Part shown: positions 30,801 through 39,336 of the stretch, piece after piece
Layout: each line of letters starts with the position of its first letter
How positions within the stretch are numbered: position 1 is the first letter of the stretch
Source: Sulfurospirillum sp.
Lineage (GTDB): Bacteria; Campylobacterota; Campylobacteria; Campylobacterales; Arcobacteraceae
Reading direction: 5' to 3'
NCBI GenBank assembly: GCA_030491005.1
Contig: JAKZMJ010000031.1
Span: 1 to 51,922, forward strand
DNA length: 51,922 bases
Translations under genes and position numbers: made by a program
Notes under the pieces: generated by a model
The model's database searches: none
The model's input: only the letters and a program-made list of their open reading frames with translations
Told to the model about the DNA's origin: nothing

Positions 30801-30877
30801 CCCTGTAATTGACCATAGGGAATTTGAAAAATATTTTATCATCTGTAAACTAAATATATACTTTACTATAGGGAATA
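30801..30877 (+). promoter_or_regulatory. Repeated ATAGGGAAT boxes between divergent genes
   Basis: The 105-base divergent region holds CCATAGGGAAT at 30814-30824 and CTATAGGGAAT at 30867-30877, 53 bases apart. The first also forms an inverted repeat with GCCCT at 30801. They fit operator sites for the adjacent XRE regulator acting on itself and on the lipoprotein operon. Confidence 0.4.
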
Positions 30878-30883
30878 AATAAA

Positions 30884-31132
30884 ATGTTAGAATATTTAGA
30901 TATAGATGATATGGATATAATGAACTTTAAAAAACTAGTGGCTTCTAATGTAAAGAAGATTAGACTTAAAAACAATATAACACAAAGTGAATTGTCTCAA
31001 ATCATAGGGCATAAATCAGCAAGTACCATTGGTAAAATTGAAGCTAGTATTGACAATAAACACTATAATTTAGAACAACTGTATAAAATATCTAAAGCTT
31101 TAGATGTTGATATTTGTCAATTTTTTAAATAA
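30884..31132 (+). CDS. XRE-family helix-turn-helix regulator
   Basis: The 82-residue protein has one HTH_3 domain (IRLKNNITQSELSQIIGHKS then ASTIGKIEA) and ends KALDVDICQFFK. It is the only plus-strand gene in the cassette array that is not part of a mobile element. It is divergent from the lipoprotein operon and shares its promoter region, so it probably regulates that operon. Confidence 0.85.
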   Translation: MLEYLDIDDMDIMNFKKLVASNVKKIRLKNNITQSELSQIIGHKSASTIGKIEASIDNKHYNLEQLYKISKALDVDICQFFK

Positions 31133-31287
31133 ATATAAACTTTTAAAATATTCCAAAACTTGACATCTAACGCCTGAGTTAAGCGACAAGGTGATATGAC
31201 TCAGTAGAAATTTGGTCTTTTATCTAACTAACTTTAGAAGATAAAAGCTCGGTATTTTCGCAGTATAAACCTTGTTCGATTTCTACC

Positions 31288-32074
31288 AGACGGTAAAAGA
31301 ACTAAATCTCAATTTATATAAAATATTCTATCAAATTTACCCTAAAATCAATATAATTTTAACCATCTTAAAACTACTAAAATGCTATAATATGACAATG
31401 ATTAAAGGGTTTTAATGGGTATATATAAACAAGGATTATCGTGAGCTCAACAACTAATATTTCCACCAAGTTTGGATGAACTTATTGATGAAAATAATAT
31501 GGTAAGAGCTGTTGATAAAGGTTACTATAGTTCAGTAGAGATAAAAAAGTGTGTTGATGATGGTATTGATACTATTGTACCATTAAGAAATACAGCTGTA
31601 TAGATGGGAACATGAATATACTATAAAGATGAATACCAAAGAAGCCAAAGAAATAGTTTAAAAACGAGGCTCAATAGTAGAACATTCATTCGGAACAATA
31701 AAAAGAACTTTAGCTTGGGATCATTTTTTAGTTCGTTCTAAAAAAAAGGTACTTGGAGAAAATGCTTTAATAATGTTTACCTATAATTTTAGAAGACTTT
31801 TAAACCTAATAGGGATAGTTCTGTTCAAAAAACTGTGCTTTCAAGGAAAGTTTGCTACACAACCGCTATTCGCTACTTTTGCCATTAAAAACAAAGATTT
31901 AACCCAAGTAAGAAAAGATATAGAAGAATATATCTTGGTGTTTGGGCTTTTTTTGGTTTATTTTTTAAGATATGTTTTTTATTTCCAAATTTCTTTTGAA
32001 AAGTTACGATATTTTGAAAAATAACTTTTAATATGACTATAAAATTAGCTTATTTGGGGCTATTTTCACAGTCT
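31288..32074 (+). mobile_element. IS-F, IS1182-like element with internal deletion
   Basis: The ends AGACGGTAAAAGAAC and (inverted) AGACTGTGAAAATAGC are similar. The element is only 787 bp and the transposase is internally deleted. No target duplication is evident. The right end matches the remnants at 28340 and 45746. Confidence 0.7.
31415..32024 (+). pseudogene. IS1182-like transposase remnant
   Basis: It begins MGIYKQGLS, then after a stop QQLIFPPSLDELIDENNMVR, typical of IS1182 N-termini. It jumps directly to DKGYYSSVEIKKCVDDGIDT, losing the middle. More stops and frameshifts precede the C-terminal part (VEHSFGTIKRTLAWDH and MFTYNFRRLLNLIG). It is not functional. Confidence 0.8.
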
Positions 32075-32860
32075 GTGTGTTTTGTTAGATGTTTTGTCTA
32101 CTAATTCAGCTGGATTTATTTTAAACTGTAACATATTGGCTGTTTCTCTTCCATTATCTCCACCTTTTCTTTGAATTGTAATATTTCCAATTTTAAAACT
32201 TCCTCTTGGAGTTATTCTTATCTCTCCATTTCCAAAGTGATTCAATACTTTATTAATTGGCTCTAATGCCCAATCAATAGTATCTGTATCTTTTAATCTT
32301 AAAATTACTAACATCCATTCAGCAGAAAACTTTCCTCTACCTTTTAAAATATCATTTACAATTAATGTTTTATTATCATTAAAAAACTTTAAGAAGAGTT
32401 GTTGTTCATCTTTTGAAAATTCATCAGTAAACATTCTTCTTCCATCTCTTGGATTATTAATTTTAGGTTTTTTCTCTCCAGTAAAATACTGTAATAATTC
32501 ATACACATCACTTGGAATATTCCAAAGTTCATTATATTTCTTTAGCCATCTTTTATCAATTTGATTAAATCCTTTTGGATTTGATACAAGTTTTACTTGT
32601 AGATTTTGAATATCGGTTAAGCTTTTTAATTTTACTTCAATTTTTATCTCTACTTGTATATCAGCTTTTAATGAGCCTTTAACTTTTGAAGCTTGTACTC
32701 TTTCAATATCTGTTAAATCATAATCCATAGCTTTTAACCAAAGTTGTGCAAATTCACTCTCTTTCCAATTATTAAATTCTGCTATTGTAAAATCTTCATT
32801 TTTAAAACCATTTTTAGCAGTTTGTGAACCTCTATTTATTAATATTTCTTTTTCTATCAT
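32066..32860 (-). CDS. HinP1I-like type II restriction endonuclease
   Basis: The 264-residue product closely resembles R.HinP1I (GCGC) as I recall it: SQTAKNGFKNE, VKLVSNPKGFNQIDKRWLKKY, RRMFTDEF and a near-identical QRKGGDNGRETANMLQFKI. The PD-(D/E)XK variant site is probably D67, Q88 and K90. The family normally ends soon after this motif. Here the frame runs through the attC end and 9 bases into IS-F (tail SNKTHRL), so the native stop has been lost. Its start overlaps the methyltransferase stop by one base. GCGC specificity is inferred. Confidence 0.85.
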   Translation of the reverse strand: MIEKEILINRGSQTAKNGFKNEDFTIAEFNNWKESEFAQLWLKAMDYDLTDIERVQASKVKGSLKADIQVEIKIEVKLKSLTDIQNLQVKLVSNPKGFNQIDKRWLKKYNELWNIPSDVYELLQYFTGEKKPKINNPRDGRRMFTDEFSKDEQQLFLKFFNDNKTLIVNDILKGRGKFSAEWMLVILRLKDTDTIDWALEPINKVLNHFGNGEIRITPRGSFKIGNITIQRKGGDNGRETANMLQFKINPAELVDKTSNKTHRL

Positions 32861-33846
32861 TATATTGCTCCTACTGATTTCATTAAATTTCTACTAATCT
32901 CTTCAATTACTGTTGATGTCATAGCATTACCTGATTGTTGTAAAAGTTTAGAATTTGATATTTTACCTTTTACTTTATTAGCATATTTTTTTGGAAAATT
33001 TTGTAATAATAAAGCCTCATACCCTGATAATTTCTTAAATTTTCCATTTTTAACATATAAAATACCATGTCGTCCTCTTCTCAATGTTGGAGTCTTTTCA
33101 TGATAAATTCTTAAATCTGATTGTCTTGTATCTATAACGGTATATTCTTTTGATAAAAGATCATTTATTTTGTATTTATCTTTATTATATTTATTATCTA
33201 AATATTTTAAAAAAGTTTGATATGAAGATAATCTATCATCAAAAGTTAATTCTTCATCATCAATTAAACAATCTTGTAAATATTTATTATTTCCACTATA
33301 TTCTTTTGGGAATTCATATTTAAAATTATCATCAATTAAATCTTTTTGTATTCCAACAAAATATACTCTTTCTCTCATTTGAGGTACACCAAAGTTTAGG
33401 CTATTTAAATTTTTATGAAATACTTTATATCCTGCATTATCTAATAATTCTAAAACAGTTTTTAATGTGTTTCCTTTATCATGATTCATTAAACCTTTTA
33501 CATTTTCTAAAATAAAATATTTTACATTTTTAGCTTTAAGTATTTTAACTAAACCATAAATAACTTGTCCTCTATTTTCATCTTCTAATCCACATCTAGT
33601 GCCAATAATTGAAAATGTTTGACATGGAAAACCACCAACCATAAAATCAAAATCTGGTAAATCATCAGGATTAATTTTCATTAAATCCCCATAATTTTCT
33701 TCATTTTTACCAAAAAAATGTTTATATGTTATCTCTGCATCTTTATCAATTTCACTAAAACCAAGACATGACATACCTAAGTTTTCAAGTCCAATTCTAC
33801 CACCACCGATTCCAGCACAAAAATCCATAAATTTAATATTTTTCAT
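32860..33846 (-). CDS. DNA (cytosine-5) methyltransferase of the HinP1I-like system
   Basis: The 328-residue m5C methyltransferase would protect the recognition site of the adjacent endonuclease. Motif I is FCAGIGGGRIGLE. Motif IV has the catalytic Cys75 in GGFPCQTFS, motif VI is ENVKG with Glu114, motif VIII is QMRERVYFVG, and motif X is QSGNAMTSTVI. Its length equals M.HhaI/M.HinP1I-type enzymes. Confidence 0.93.
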   Translation of the reverse strand: MKNIKFMDFCAGIGGGRIGLENLGMSCLGFSEIDKDAEITYKHFFGKNEENYGDLMKINPDDLPDFDFMVGGFPCQTFSIIGTRCGLEDENRGQVIYGLVKILKAKNVKYFILENVKGLMNHDKGNTLKTVLELLDNAGYKVFHKNLNSLNFGVPQMRERVYFVGIQKDLIDDNFKYEFPKEYSGNNKYLQDCLIDDEELTFDDRLSSYQTFLKYLDNKYNKDKYKINDLLSKEYTVIDTRQSDLRIYHEKTPTLRRGRHGILYVKNGKFKKLSGYEALLLQNFPKKYANKVKGKISNSKLLQQSGNAMTSTVIEEISRNLMKSVGAI

Positions 33847-33916
33847 TTTAAACCAACTTTTGATTTTATCAAAAAATATTCATTTAACTTAATTATATTG
33901 CAAATTGACATATTTT

Positions 33917-35008
33917 TTAATTTATTTCTTTTTGTATATTAATTAATGATTTTGAATAATCAATATTAAAAAAAGTTTCTAATAGTTTTACTCTAGTTCT
34001 AATATTAGATGAATTATTTGTCCCTTGTTGAGAATTCAAATGATAATCATAATATAAATAATCATCTTCTAATAATGTTTCTGTTGATTTTTTATTAATT
34101 TCAGATACTGCTTGTTGAAATCTAACCAATGCTTCACGTGTAATATTATGTAGTAAATTTTGCTTTAATGCATCTTTTATTACTAGATAGTATATTGGTA
34201 TATCACCTTGTCTTTTTAGTAATATATCTTTATCAATAAAAATATTATTTAAGTAAGATAATATAGACAATGTATTATTAAAATATTGTTTGATAGTACC
34301 TACTGTATCTTTTTTATTATTTTTAACAAATTTATCTAAAAATGATTTTGAAGTGTCAATAATATTTTTATTATTATTTAAGCAATCTTCTAAATAAAGT
34401 AATTTAACAGCAATTTCTAAATGTTGATAACGACTATTATTAACTTTTATTTTTTTAGTAAAAAAATCTGATGAAGCAAGATTTCTTATTCCAATTACAG
34501 CATCTCCTCCAATTGCATTTCTTTTTTCGGAAGCATTAAGGGGAACTGCTTCATTTAATCTTGAAAACATATCTTCAATTAAATCAATATCATCTGTTTG
34601 AACTAATATAATTGGTAAAGTAACAGAATCAAAATCTATTATAATTTTTTTATATTTGTCTTTTATATCATTATAAGCAAGTGAATTTAACTTTTTACTA
34701 TCATCTTTAAAATATTTAAAGTCATCTGCTAATGTAAATTTATTATCCATAAATTCCCAAATAGTTTCTAATCGTTGTCTTCCATCAATTACAGCTGAAT
34801 GATAAATACTACTATTAGTTAATTCATGAAAGTAAATTTTTGGAATATCATAATTATTTATAATTGAATCAATTAGTAATTGCTTTTTTTCTAAATTCCA
34901 AACTCCACCCATTCTTTGATAATCTGGATTAAGATTGATTTCCTCTTTTTCTGCATACATTTTCATGATAGTAGCATTTTGAAGTGGATTATTTTTAATT
35001 ATACTCAT
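33917..35008 (-). CDS. DUF262 (GmrS/ParB-like) protein
   Basis: The 363-residue protein has the DUF262 fold related to GmrSD-type modification-dependent enzymes and ParB-like nucleotidases. YQRMGGVWNLEKKQLLIDSI (about residues 30-50) and VIDGRQRLETIWEF (about 76-90) hold the DGQ/RQR signature. No HNH (DUF1524) C-terminal nuclease is visible, so it may provide the NTP-sensing part only. It overlaps the FRG gene by 4 bases and precedes the methyltransferase by 70 bases with no attC between. A defence role is inferred from neighbours. Confidence 0.85.
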   Translation of the reverse strand: MSIIKNNPLQNATIMKMYAEKEEINLNPDYQRMGGVWNLEKKQLLIDSIINNYDIPKIYFHELTNSSIYHSAVIDGRQRLETIWEFMDNKFTLADDFKYFKDDSKKLNSLAYNDIKDKYKKIIIDFDSVTLPIILVQTDDIDLIEDMFSRLNEAVPLNASEKRNAIGGDAVIGIRNLASSDFFTKKIKVNNSRYQHLEIAVKLLYLEDCLNNNKNIIDTSKSFLDKFVKNNKKDTVGTIKQYFNNTLSILSYLNNIFIDKDILLKRQGDIPIYYLVIKDALKQNLLHNITREALVRFQQAVSEINKKSTETLLEDDYLYYDYHLNSQQGTNNSSNIRTRVKLLETFFNIDYSKSLINIQKEIN

Positions 35009-35778
35009 ATTAGGTTCCTTTTAGACATAACATCTTTAATACTTGATAACTCTGGAAATAATTGAAACTTATTTATTCCAAGCAGTGATAATTGTTTTAG
35101 AATAGTTTCTTTATTCTCATTTTTAATAATATATTTTATAATATGCTCTCCATTTGATAATTCTTCAATTGGTTCATTTCCTTTATAATGTATAGTAAAG
35201 ACACCTTGTTGTGCTTGTATTCTTACATTATTTCTTGATGCAATGACTGCTATTGGAAGTGAACCTGTATTGCCTATATCTAATTTCATATTATCAATAG
35301 AATATTTTAAAACGTCTGTGTCATCACATGATGGAATGAAAAAATCTTCAGATGTATTATTTATATGTGCAATCTTATTTAATTCAGTTGGCTTTAGTGA
35401 CCATACAACAGCATCAATTGAATTATTTATATTTTCAAGAGCAAAATATAGTGCAACAAGAGGACTTTCTGACCAATCCAATAATCTTGTTGGTATTCCA
35501 TAGTGTTGCATTAAAAACATCCAATCAAAAGAGTTTGTTGGTTGCTTAGAAGTTAACATTATTGCATTTTGTTTAAATGCAGATAATAATGTTGTTTCTG
35601 GTGCAAATCTTTTTGTCTCTTTATCTCTAGTATAACTAGGTAATAATTTATATGTTGCATTGGATTGACCCCTATACCATACCGAGCCATTATAACTAGA
35701 ATAGTCTTCTTCTAATTTAGTAATAAAACTACTTAATGATTCTACTTCTCTTATTTCATATTTGATTGTTTCGCTCAT
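35005..35778 (-). CDS. FRG-domain protein
   Basis: The 257-residue protein has an N-terminal FRG domain, named for its Phe-Arg-Gly-type motif and seen here as VWYRGQSNATYKLLPS (about residues 33-48). LMQHYGIPTRLLDWSESPLV and ALYFALE follow and are highly characteristic. AQQGVFTIH lies near the C-terminus. The domain's biochemical activity is not settled to my knowledge. It recurs in defence islands and toxins. It is the first gene of the four-gene cassette and translationally coupled to the DUF262 gene. Confidence 0.85.
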   Translation of the reverse strand: MSETIKYEIREVESLSSFITKLEEDYSSYNGSVWYRGQSNATYKLLPSYTRDKETKRFAPETTLLSAFKQNAIMLTSKQPTNSFDWMFLMQHYGIPTRLLDWSESPLVALYFALENINNSIDAVVWSLKPTELNKIAHINNTSEDFFIPSCDDTDVLKYSIDNMKLDIGNTGSLPIAVIASRNNVRIQAQQGVFTIHYKGNEPIEELSNGEHIIKYIIKNENKETILKQLSLLGINKFQLFPELSSIKDVMSKRNLI

Positions 35779-36019
35779 AATTGTCCTACATATATTTCTT
35801 TAATTATATCTAAAAGTTTATTTTAAAGTCATCATCTAACGTCTAAATTGAAGGACGGGGCGATTTAACGGCTTGATTGTTCGGTCTTTCAATTTTCTTA
35901 ATGCGATACTTAAAAGTTCGAAAAATCTCGACTGTAGCCTCGTTCTTCTTCCAAGTCGCCACCTTACAACCTACTGAATTTCTTAATTACAACCAACTAA
36001 ATACACATTAATTTATATT

Positions 36020-36717
36020 TTAAGTAATAATACCATTTTTATCACATTTCACACTATATTTACCACAAGCTTTTTCATAAACTTCTGCATTATAAATACA
36101 ATTATTTTTATAAAGTGAATGAGCAATAACTATTAATTTTCTCATTACTGCTATTTGTGCTACAGTCGAATATTTACCATTATTTTTTAATCTATCGTAA
36201 AAGTTTTTCATTTGTTCATTATATTTTATTGCTACCATTGTAGCCATAAATAAGCTTCCTCTATAAAGTTTTATACCTGCTTTAGATATTCTAGGTTTTG
36301 ATTTAACTGATGTGTCTGAGTCTTTAATAATAGGGTCAAGTCCAGTCAAAGATACAATTTGACCTTTATTTCATCTTTTCTAGCTACAGCAATAGCCTTA
36401 GATAAAATAATTGCATCTATTTTATCGCTCTTACTTCTATTGCCTAATGCTTTAGCAAAATTACTTGATTGTTTGGGATTTATTATAAATGATTTTATAT
36501 TTTTATTTGTACAAAACTTTTTAGTTAAAAAGTAATAACTACCTGTTGGCTCGTAAACAAAAGTAAGTTTATCTAAATCTTTTTTATATAGCTTTTTCAA
36601 CTTTGAATACAAAGCTTTAAAAGCTACAAGAGTGTTATCAATCTCTAAATTTAAAGAATTGATGGGAATATGAACCGAAATACTTGCTTTACTAATATCT
36701 AATCGAAAAGAATACAT
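36020..36717 (-). pseudogene. IS110 transposase, middle deleted
   Basis: The N-terminal DEDD RuvC-like part reads YSFRLDISKAS, VYEPTGSYYFL, KSDKIDAIILSKA. The C-terminal Transposase_20 part reads TGLDPIIKDSD ... KPRISKAGIKLYRGSLFMA, with the catalytic Ser region. The two halves meet out of frame near 36350. Comparison with copy 2 shows that the central coiled-coil segment has been lost. Confidence 0.85.
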
Positions 36718-37005
36718 ACTTAGAACCTCACATATTAATTTATTTGAGAGTTCGTTAGGGTAGGAGTTTTACTCTTACCTGATTTATATAACAACGCTAT
36801 ACTTAATTTTACCTCATGATATTCGATCTAGCAATATATTACCGATCCAGTCGCCACTCAAATTTTTAGTATAACTATCTGACTTGGATTGAAACTAACT
36901 AATCTTATTGTTTAAGAAAACTAGCCGTTTTACGATTTGTCCGATATATTATATTAACTTACTCTGTTATTTATGATAGCTAATTTGCTATGGGTTTATT
37001 ATATG
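36718..37005 (-). ncRNA. IS110 left-end region, candidate bridge RNA (copy 1)
   Basis: These 288 non-coding bases upstream of the IS110 gene are nearly identical to 50169-50457. They contain hairpins, for example GGTAGGAG/CTCTTACC near the gene and ATAGC/GCTAT near the outer end. IS110-group elements encode a bridge RNA in this position that pairs with target and donor DNA. The RNA itself is inferred, not seen. Confidence 0.5.
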
Positions 37006-37088
37006 ACGATTTGTTAGACATCATAGCTGTTTTTACAAATCTTACAATTCCAATACTCCTCACTACAAATACTTTCTTCATCCATTAA

Positions 37089-37710
37089 TCTAAAAAAGGG
37101 TTAATTCCCCGTACCCTTGGGTCGCTAAAAAAGTTAGCTATAATAGAGATATGAGAGATGAACATATATACAAAAGTCATAGGGTATCTATTTTGTCAAG
37201 AGAATATATTTTATTATGAGAGATGAACATATATATAAAAGTCATAATAAGACTTTACTACTATATCATTTGGTATTTCCAGCTAAATATAGAAAAAAAG
37301 TATTTGATAATAAAATAGATAAAAAACTTAGAGAAGTATGTATTGATATATCTCAAAGATATGAAATTGTATTTGTAGAAATTGGTAATGATGAAGATCA
37401 TGTACATTTTTTAGTTCAAAGTGTACCAACAATATCTGTAACTAAACTAGTAACTACAATAAAAAGTATAACAGCAAGAGAGATATTTAAACAATTTCCT
37501 CAATTAAAAAAAGAAATGTGGGGTTCAAGTCTTTGGACAAGTGGATATTATGTAAATACAGTTGGACTCTACGCAAGTAAAGATACAATTAAAAATTATA
37601 TTAAAAATCAAGGCTCAAATGAAAAAGAATATGTCAAAATATATGATGGACAATTAAAGTTTGATTTATAGAAAAAGATACCCCGTACCCTTGGGTCGGT
37701 GGAGCATCAT
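37089..37710 (+). mobile_element. IS200 element, copy 2 (66 bp longer)
   Basis: The ends are as in the other copies, with TTAA at 37085-37088. Its length is 622 bp instead of 556 because the first bases of tnpA (ATGAGAGATGAACATATAT) occur twice, at about 37151 and at 37216, with unrelated sequence between. Confidence 0.9.
37216..37671 (+). CDS. tnpA: IS200-family Y1 transposase TnpA
   Basis: The protein is identical to the 6806 copy (H62-V-H64, Y128). The natural 5' leader is displaced by the extra 66 bp. The partial frame starting at 37151 soon diverges, so expression may differ from the other copies. Confidence 0.95.
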   Translation: MRDEHIYKSHNKTLLLYHLVFPAKYRKKVFDNKIDKKLREVCIDISQRYEIVFVEIGNDEDHVHFLVQSVPTISVTKLVTTIKSITAREIFKQFPQLKKEMWGSSLWTSGYYVNTVGLYASKDTIKNYIKNQGSNEKEYVKIYDGQLKFDL

Positions 37711-38071
37711 TTTTGGAAAATGTTCTAAATGATGATATTTTAAATCTTTTTCAAAACAAACTGTACAAAATGGTGTTTTATCATTTTCTGCCCAATACAT
37801 TTTTCCATCAAATGATATTTTTTCTTTTTTATTAAGTTCTTCTTTTAAATTAAGTATTGTTTGTTCTTTATCTCTTTGTGAAACTTGAACTTCTGAAAGT
37901 TCTATTTTAATATCAGCTAAAGCACTAATTAAGTCTGCCATTTTAAGTTTTATTTCTGCTTCTTCAAGGGAAGTTGTGCTATTTTTAATTAATTTAGCAA
38001 TATCTGTTGCTGTTTTAATGCTTGATAAAATTGTACTGATTTCTGTAATTCCTGTCATGCTAATCCTTTTG

Positions 38072-38203
38072 TATAACGGTTGAAGCAAAGAACAAGTGAC
38101 CCTCAGTCTGTTTGCTAACTTCTTTTTATTACCATTACATTTTAGTTAATTTATGCTTAAAGTTTGATGGGTCACTTGTTTTCTTTCGGTGTTTTGTTGG
38201 GTG
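38072..38203 (-). repeat. attC recombination site
   Basis: It runs from TATAACGGTTGAAG to GTTTTGTTGGGTG, with perfect inner arms AACAAGTGACCC and GGGTCACTTGTT. The central part differs from the 29030-type sites, so it belongs to a second attC subfamily in the array. Confidence 0.85.
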
Positions 38204-38426
38204 CTTTCGTGACTTTAAAGTTTTTTATTTCTTTTATATTTACTAGCGATAGTTAGATATATTTCTAAGTTCTTTAATATTCAAATTATTTTTAATATTT
38301 ATCTTTTCATTGTTTATGAAAGTTTATTTTAAATTAGAAATCTATATAACTATTTTATAGCTTTTTAAGTTGTTGATTCTTTAATAAATATTTTTTATTT
38401 TTTAAAACTTTTTTTTAATGTTGTCA
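38204..38426. other. Geneless integron cassette
   Basis: This is the 223-base interval between two complete attC sites. I find no frame longer than about 15-25 codons with a start on either strand. It could hold a promoter or small RNA, but nothing specific is visible. Confidence 0.55.
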
Positions 38427-38559
38427 CCCAACGACCGAAGTGAGGGACAATGGCGATTTAACGACTTGATTATTTACTCTTTTAAATATCTTAATACGAC
38501 ACTTAAAAGCTCGAATAATCGCCGTTGTAGCCTCGTTCCTCCTCCTCTAATTTGTTATC
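38427..38559 (-). repeat. attC recombination site
   Basis: It runs from CCCAACGACCGAAG to TTTGTTATC. It shares GGCGATTTAACGACTTGAT, TCTTAATACGACACTTAAAAG and CTCGTTCCTCCTCCTC with the 29030 site. Inner arms are CAATGGCGATT and ATCGCCGTTG. Confidence 0.85.
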
Positions 38560-39336
38560 TTTTGTCTTTTCTATTTGTTTAATTTATATTTTTAAATTGC
38601 TGAGCCACTTGCAAATCAGCAAATAAGTTCATAATTTAGGTTTTTATTTGTAAAAAAAGTTGAATCAAATTTCAAATAAGTTATAATTTTATATCCTAAA
38701 ATTTAACAGAAAAGAGATTCAACTTATGAAAAATATTATACCAAAATTATCTTCAAATCTTTCAAAAATGTGGCTTAGGATTATAAACCATGAAAATTGT
38801 TTATTTCCTGAGATAAAAGAACAATTAGGAACACTAAGCACTAAAGAAGAAAAATTAATAAAAATATTAGATTTTGCCCAAATAGAAAAGCATGTTACAA
38901 TTGTAACAATTACAAACACTCCAAAAGATAGAGAAGAAATAGCAAGGGCATTTATTGCTAAATCAGTTTATAATATACAAACAACAAGAGATTTAATTCA
39001 TAGACTGCATAGGGATAGAATATTGCGAGTATTATGTGGATGGAGATATAAAATAGATATTCCTAGTGAATCAAAATTTAGTAGAGTGTTTGAACAACTT
39101 AGTAATATGAAAATAGCTGAGAAAACTCATCAAAAATTCATAGAAGAATATTTGTCAGATACTATATTTATGTATAATGCAAGTGATGCTACAAAAATAC
39201 CACTTAGGGAAAAACCTGTAAAAGTTGAGAAAAAAGAGAAAGTAAAAAATAAAGTTGGAAGACCTAAAAAAGGTGAGAAAAGAGAAGCTATAAAACCAAA
39301 GATTCTTGAACTTCAAAAAGATATGAAAACTACTAA

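Larger units (their letters stand above)
31166..32090 (-). repeat. attC site interrupted by IS-F
   Basis: The left part (31166-31287) starts TCTAACGCCTGAG and ends CTTGTTCGATTTCTACC. The right part (32075-32090) is GTGTGTTTTGTTAGAT. Joined, they make a normal attC. The gene-side end overlaps the last codons of the endonuclease gene. Confidence 0.75.
35952..37005 (-). mobile_element. IS110-family element, copy 1 (internally deleted)
   Basis: The boundaries come from comparison with copy 2: CAAGTCGCCACCTTA on one side and TTTATTATATGA on the other. The long non-coding end upstream of the transposase is retained, but the middle of the gene is deleted. No inverted terminal repeats or target duplication are seen, as usual for IS110. 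Confidence 0.8.
35835..37019 (-). repeat. attC site interrupted by IS110
   Basis: The left part is 35835-35951 (TCTAACGTCTAAATTG ... CTCGTTCTTCTT). The right part is 37006-37019 (CGATTTGTTAGAC). It shares the GGCGATTTAACGGCTTGAT block with the 29030 site. The insertion falls 7-8 bases from the GTTA core. Confidence 0.75.
37014..38058 (-). pseudogene. Coiled-coil zinc-ribbon protein, split by IS200
   Basis: The start is 38058 (MTGITEISTI, ribosome site AAGGAT), not the longer frame reaching into attC. Removing the IS200 joins EHFPKLMDEESICSEEYW in frame, giving 140 residues. The product has an amphipathic N-terminal helix, a long coiled coil (about 30-90), and two CxxC pairs (FCTVCFEKD and NCKICKNSY) forming a likely zinc ribbon. 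Its stop codon lies in the attC core at 37014. The function is unknown. IS200 removes the second CxxC, so the present product is truncated. Confidence 0.75.

Noticed and set aside
31773-32024. An 83-residue membrane-like protein
   Set aside because: It is the C-terminal tail of a degraded IS1182-like transposase, and it recurs as a fragment at 45491.
36020-36717. Two adjacent small genes of 109 and 123 residues
   Set aside because: Comparison with the second IS110 copy shows they are the C- and N-terminal parts of one transposase with the middle deleted.
37666-38088. Start of the zinc-ribbon gene at 38088
   Set aside because: This would lie inside the attC; the ATG at 38058 has a proper AAGGAT ribosome site.
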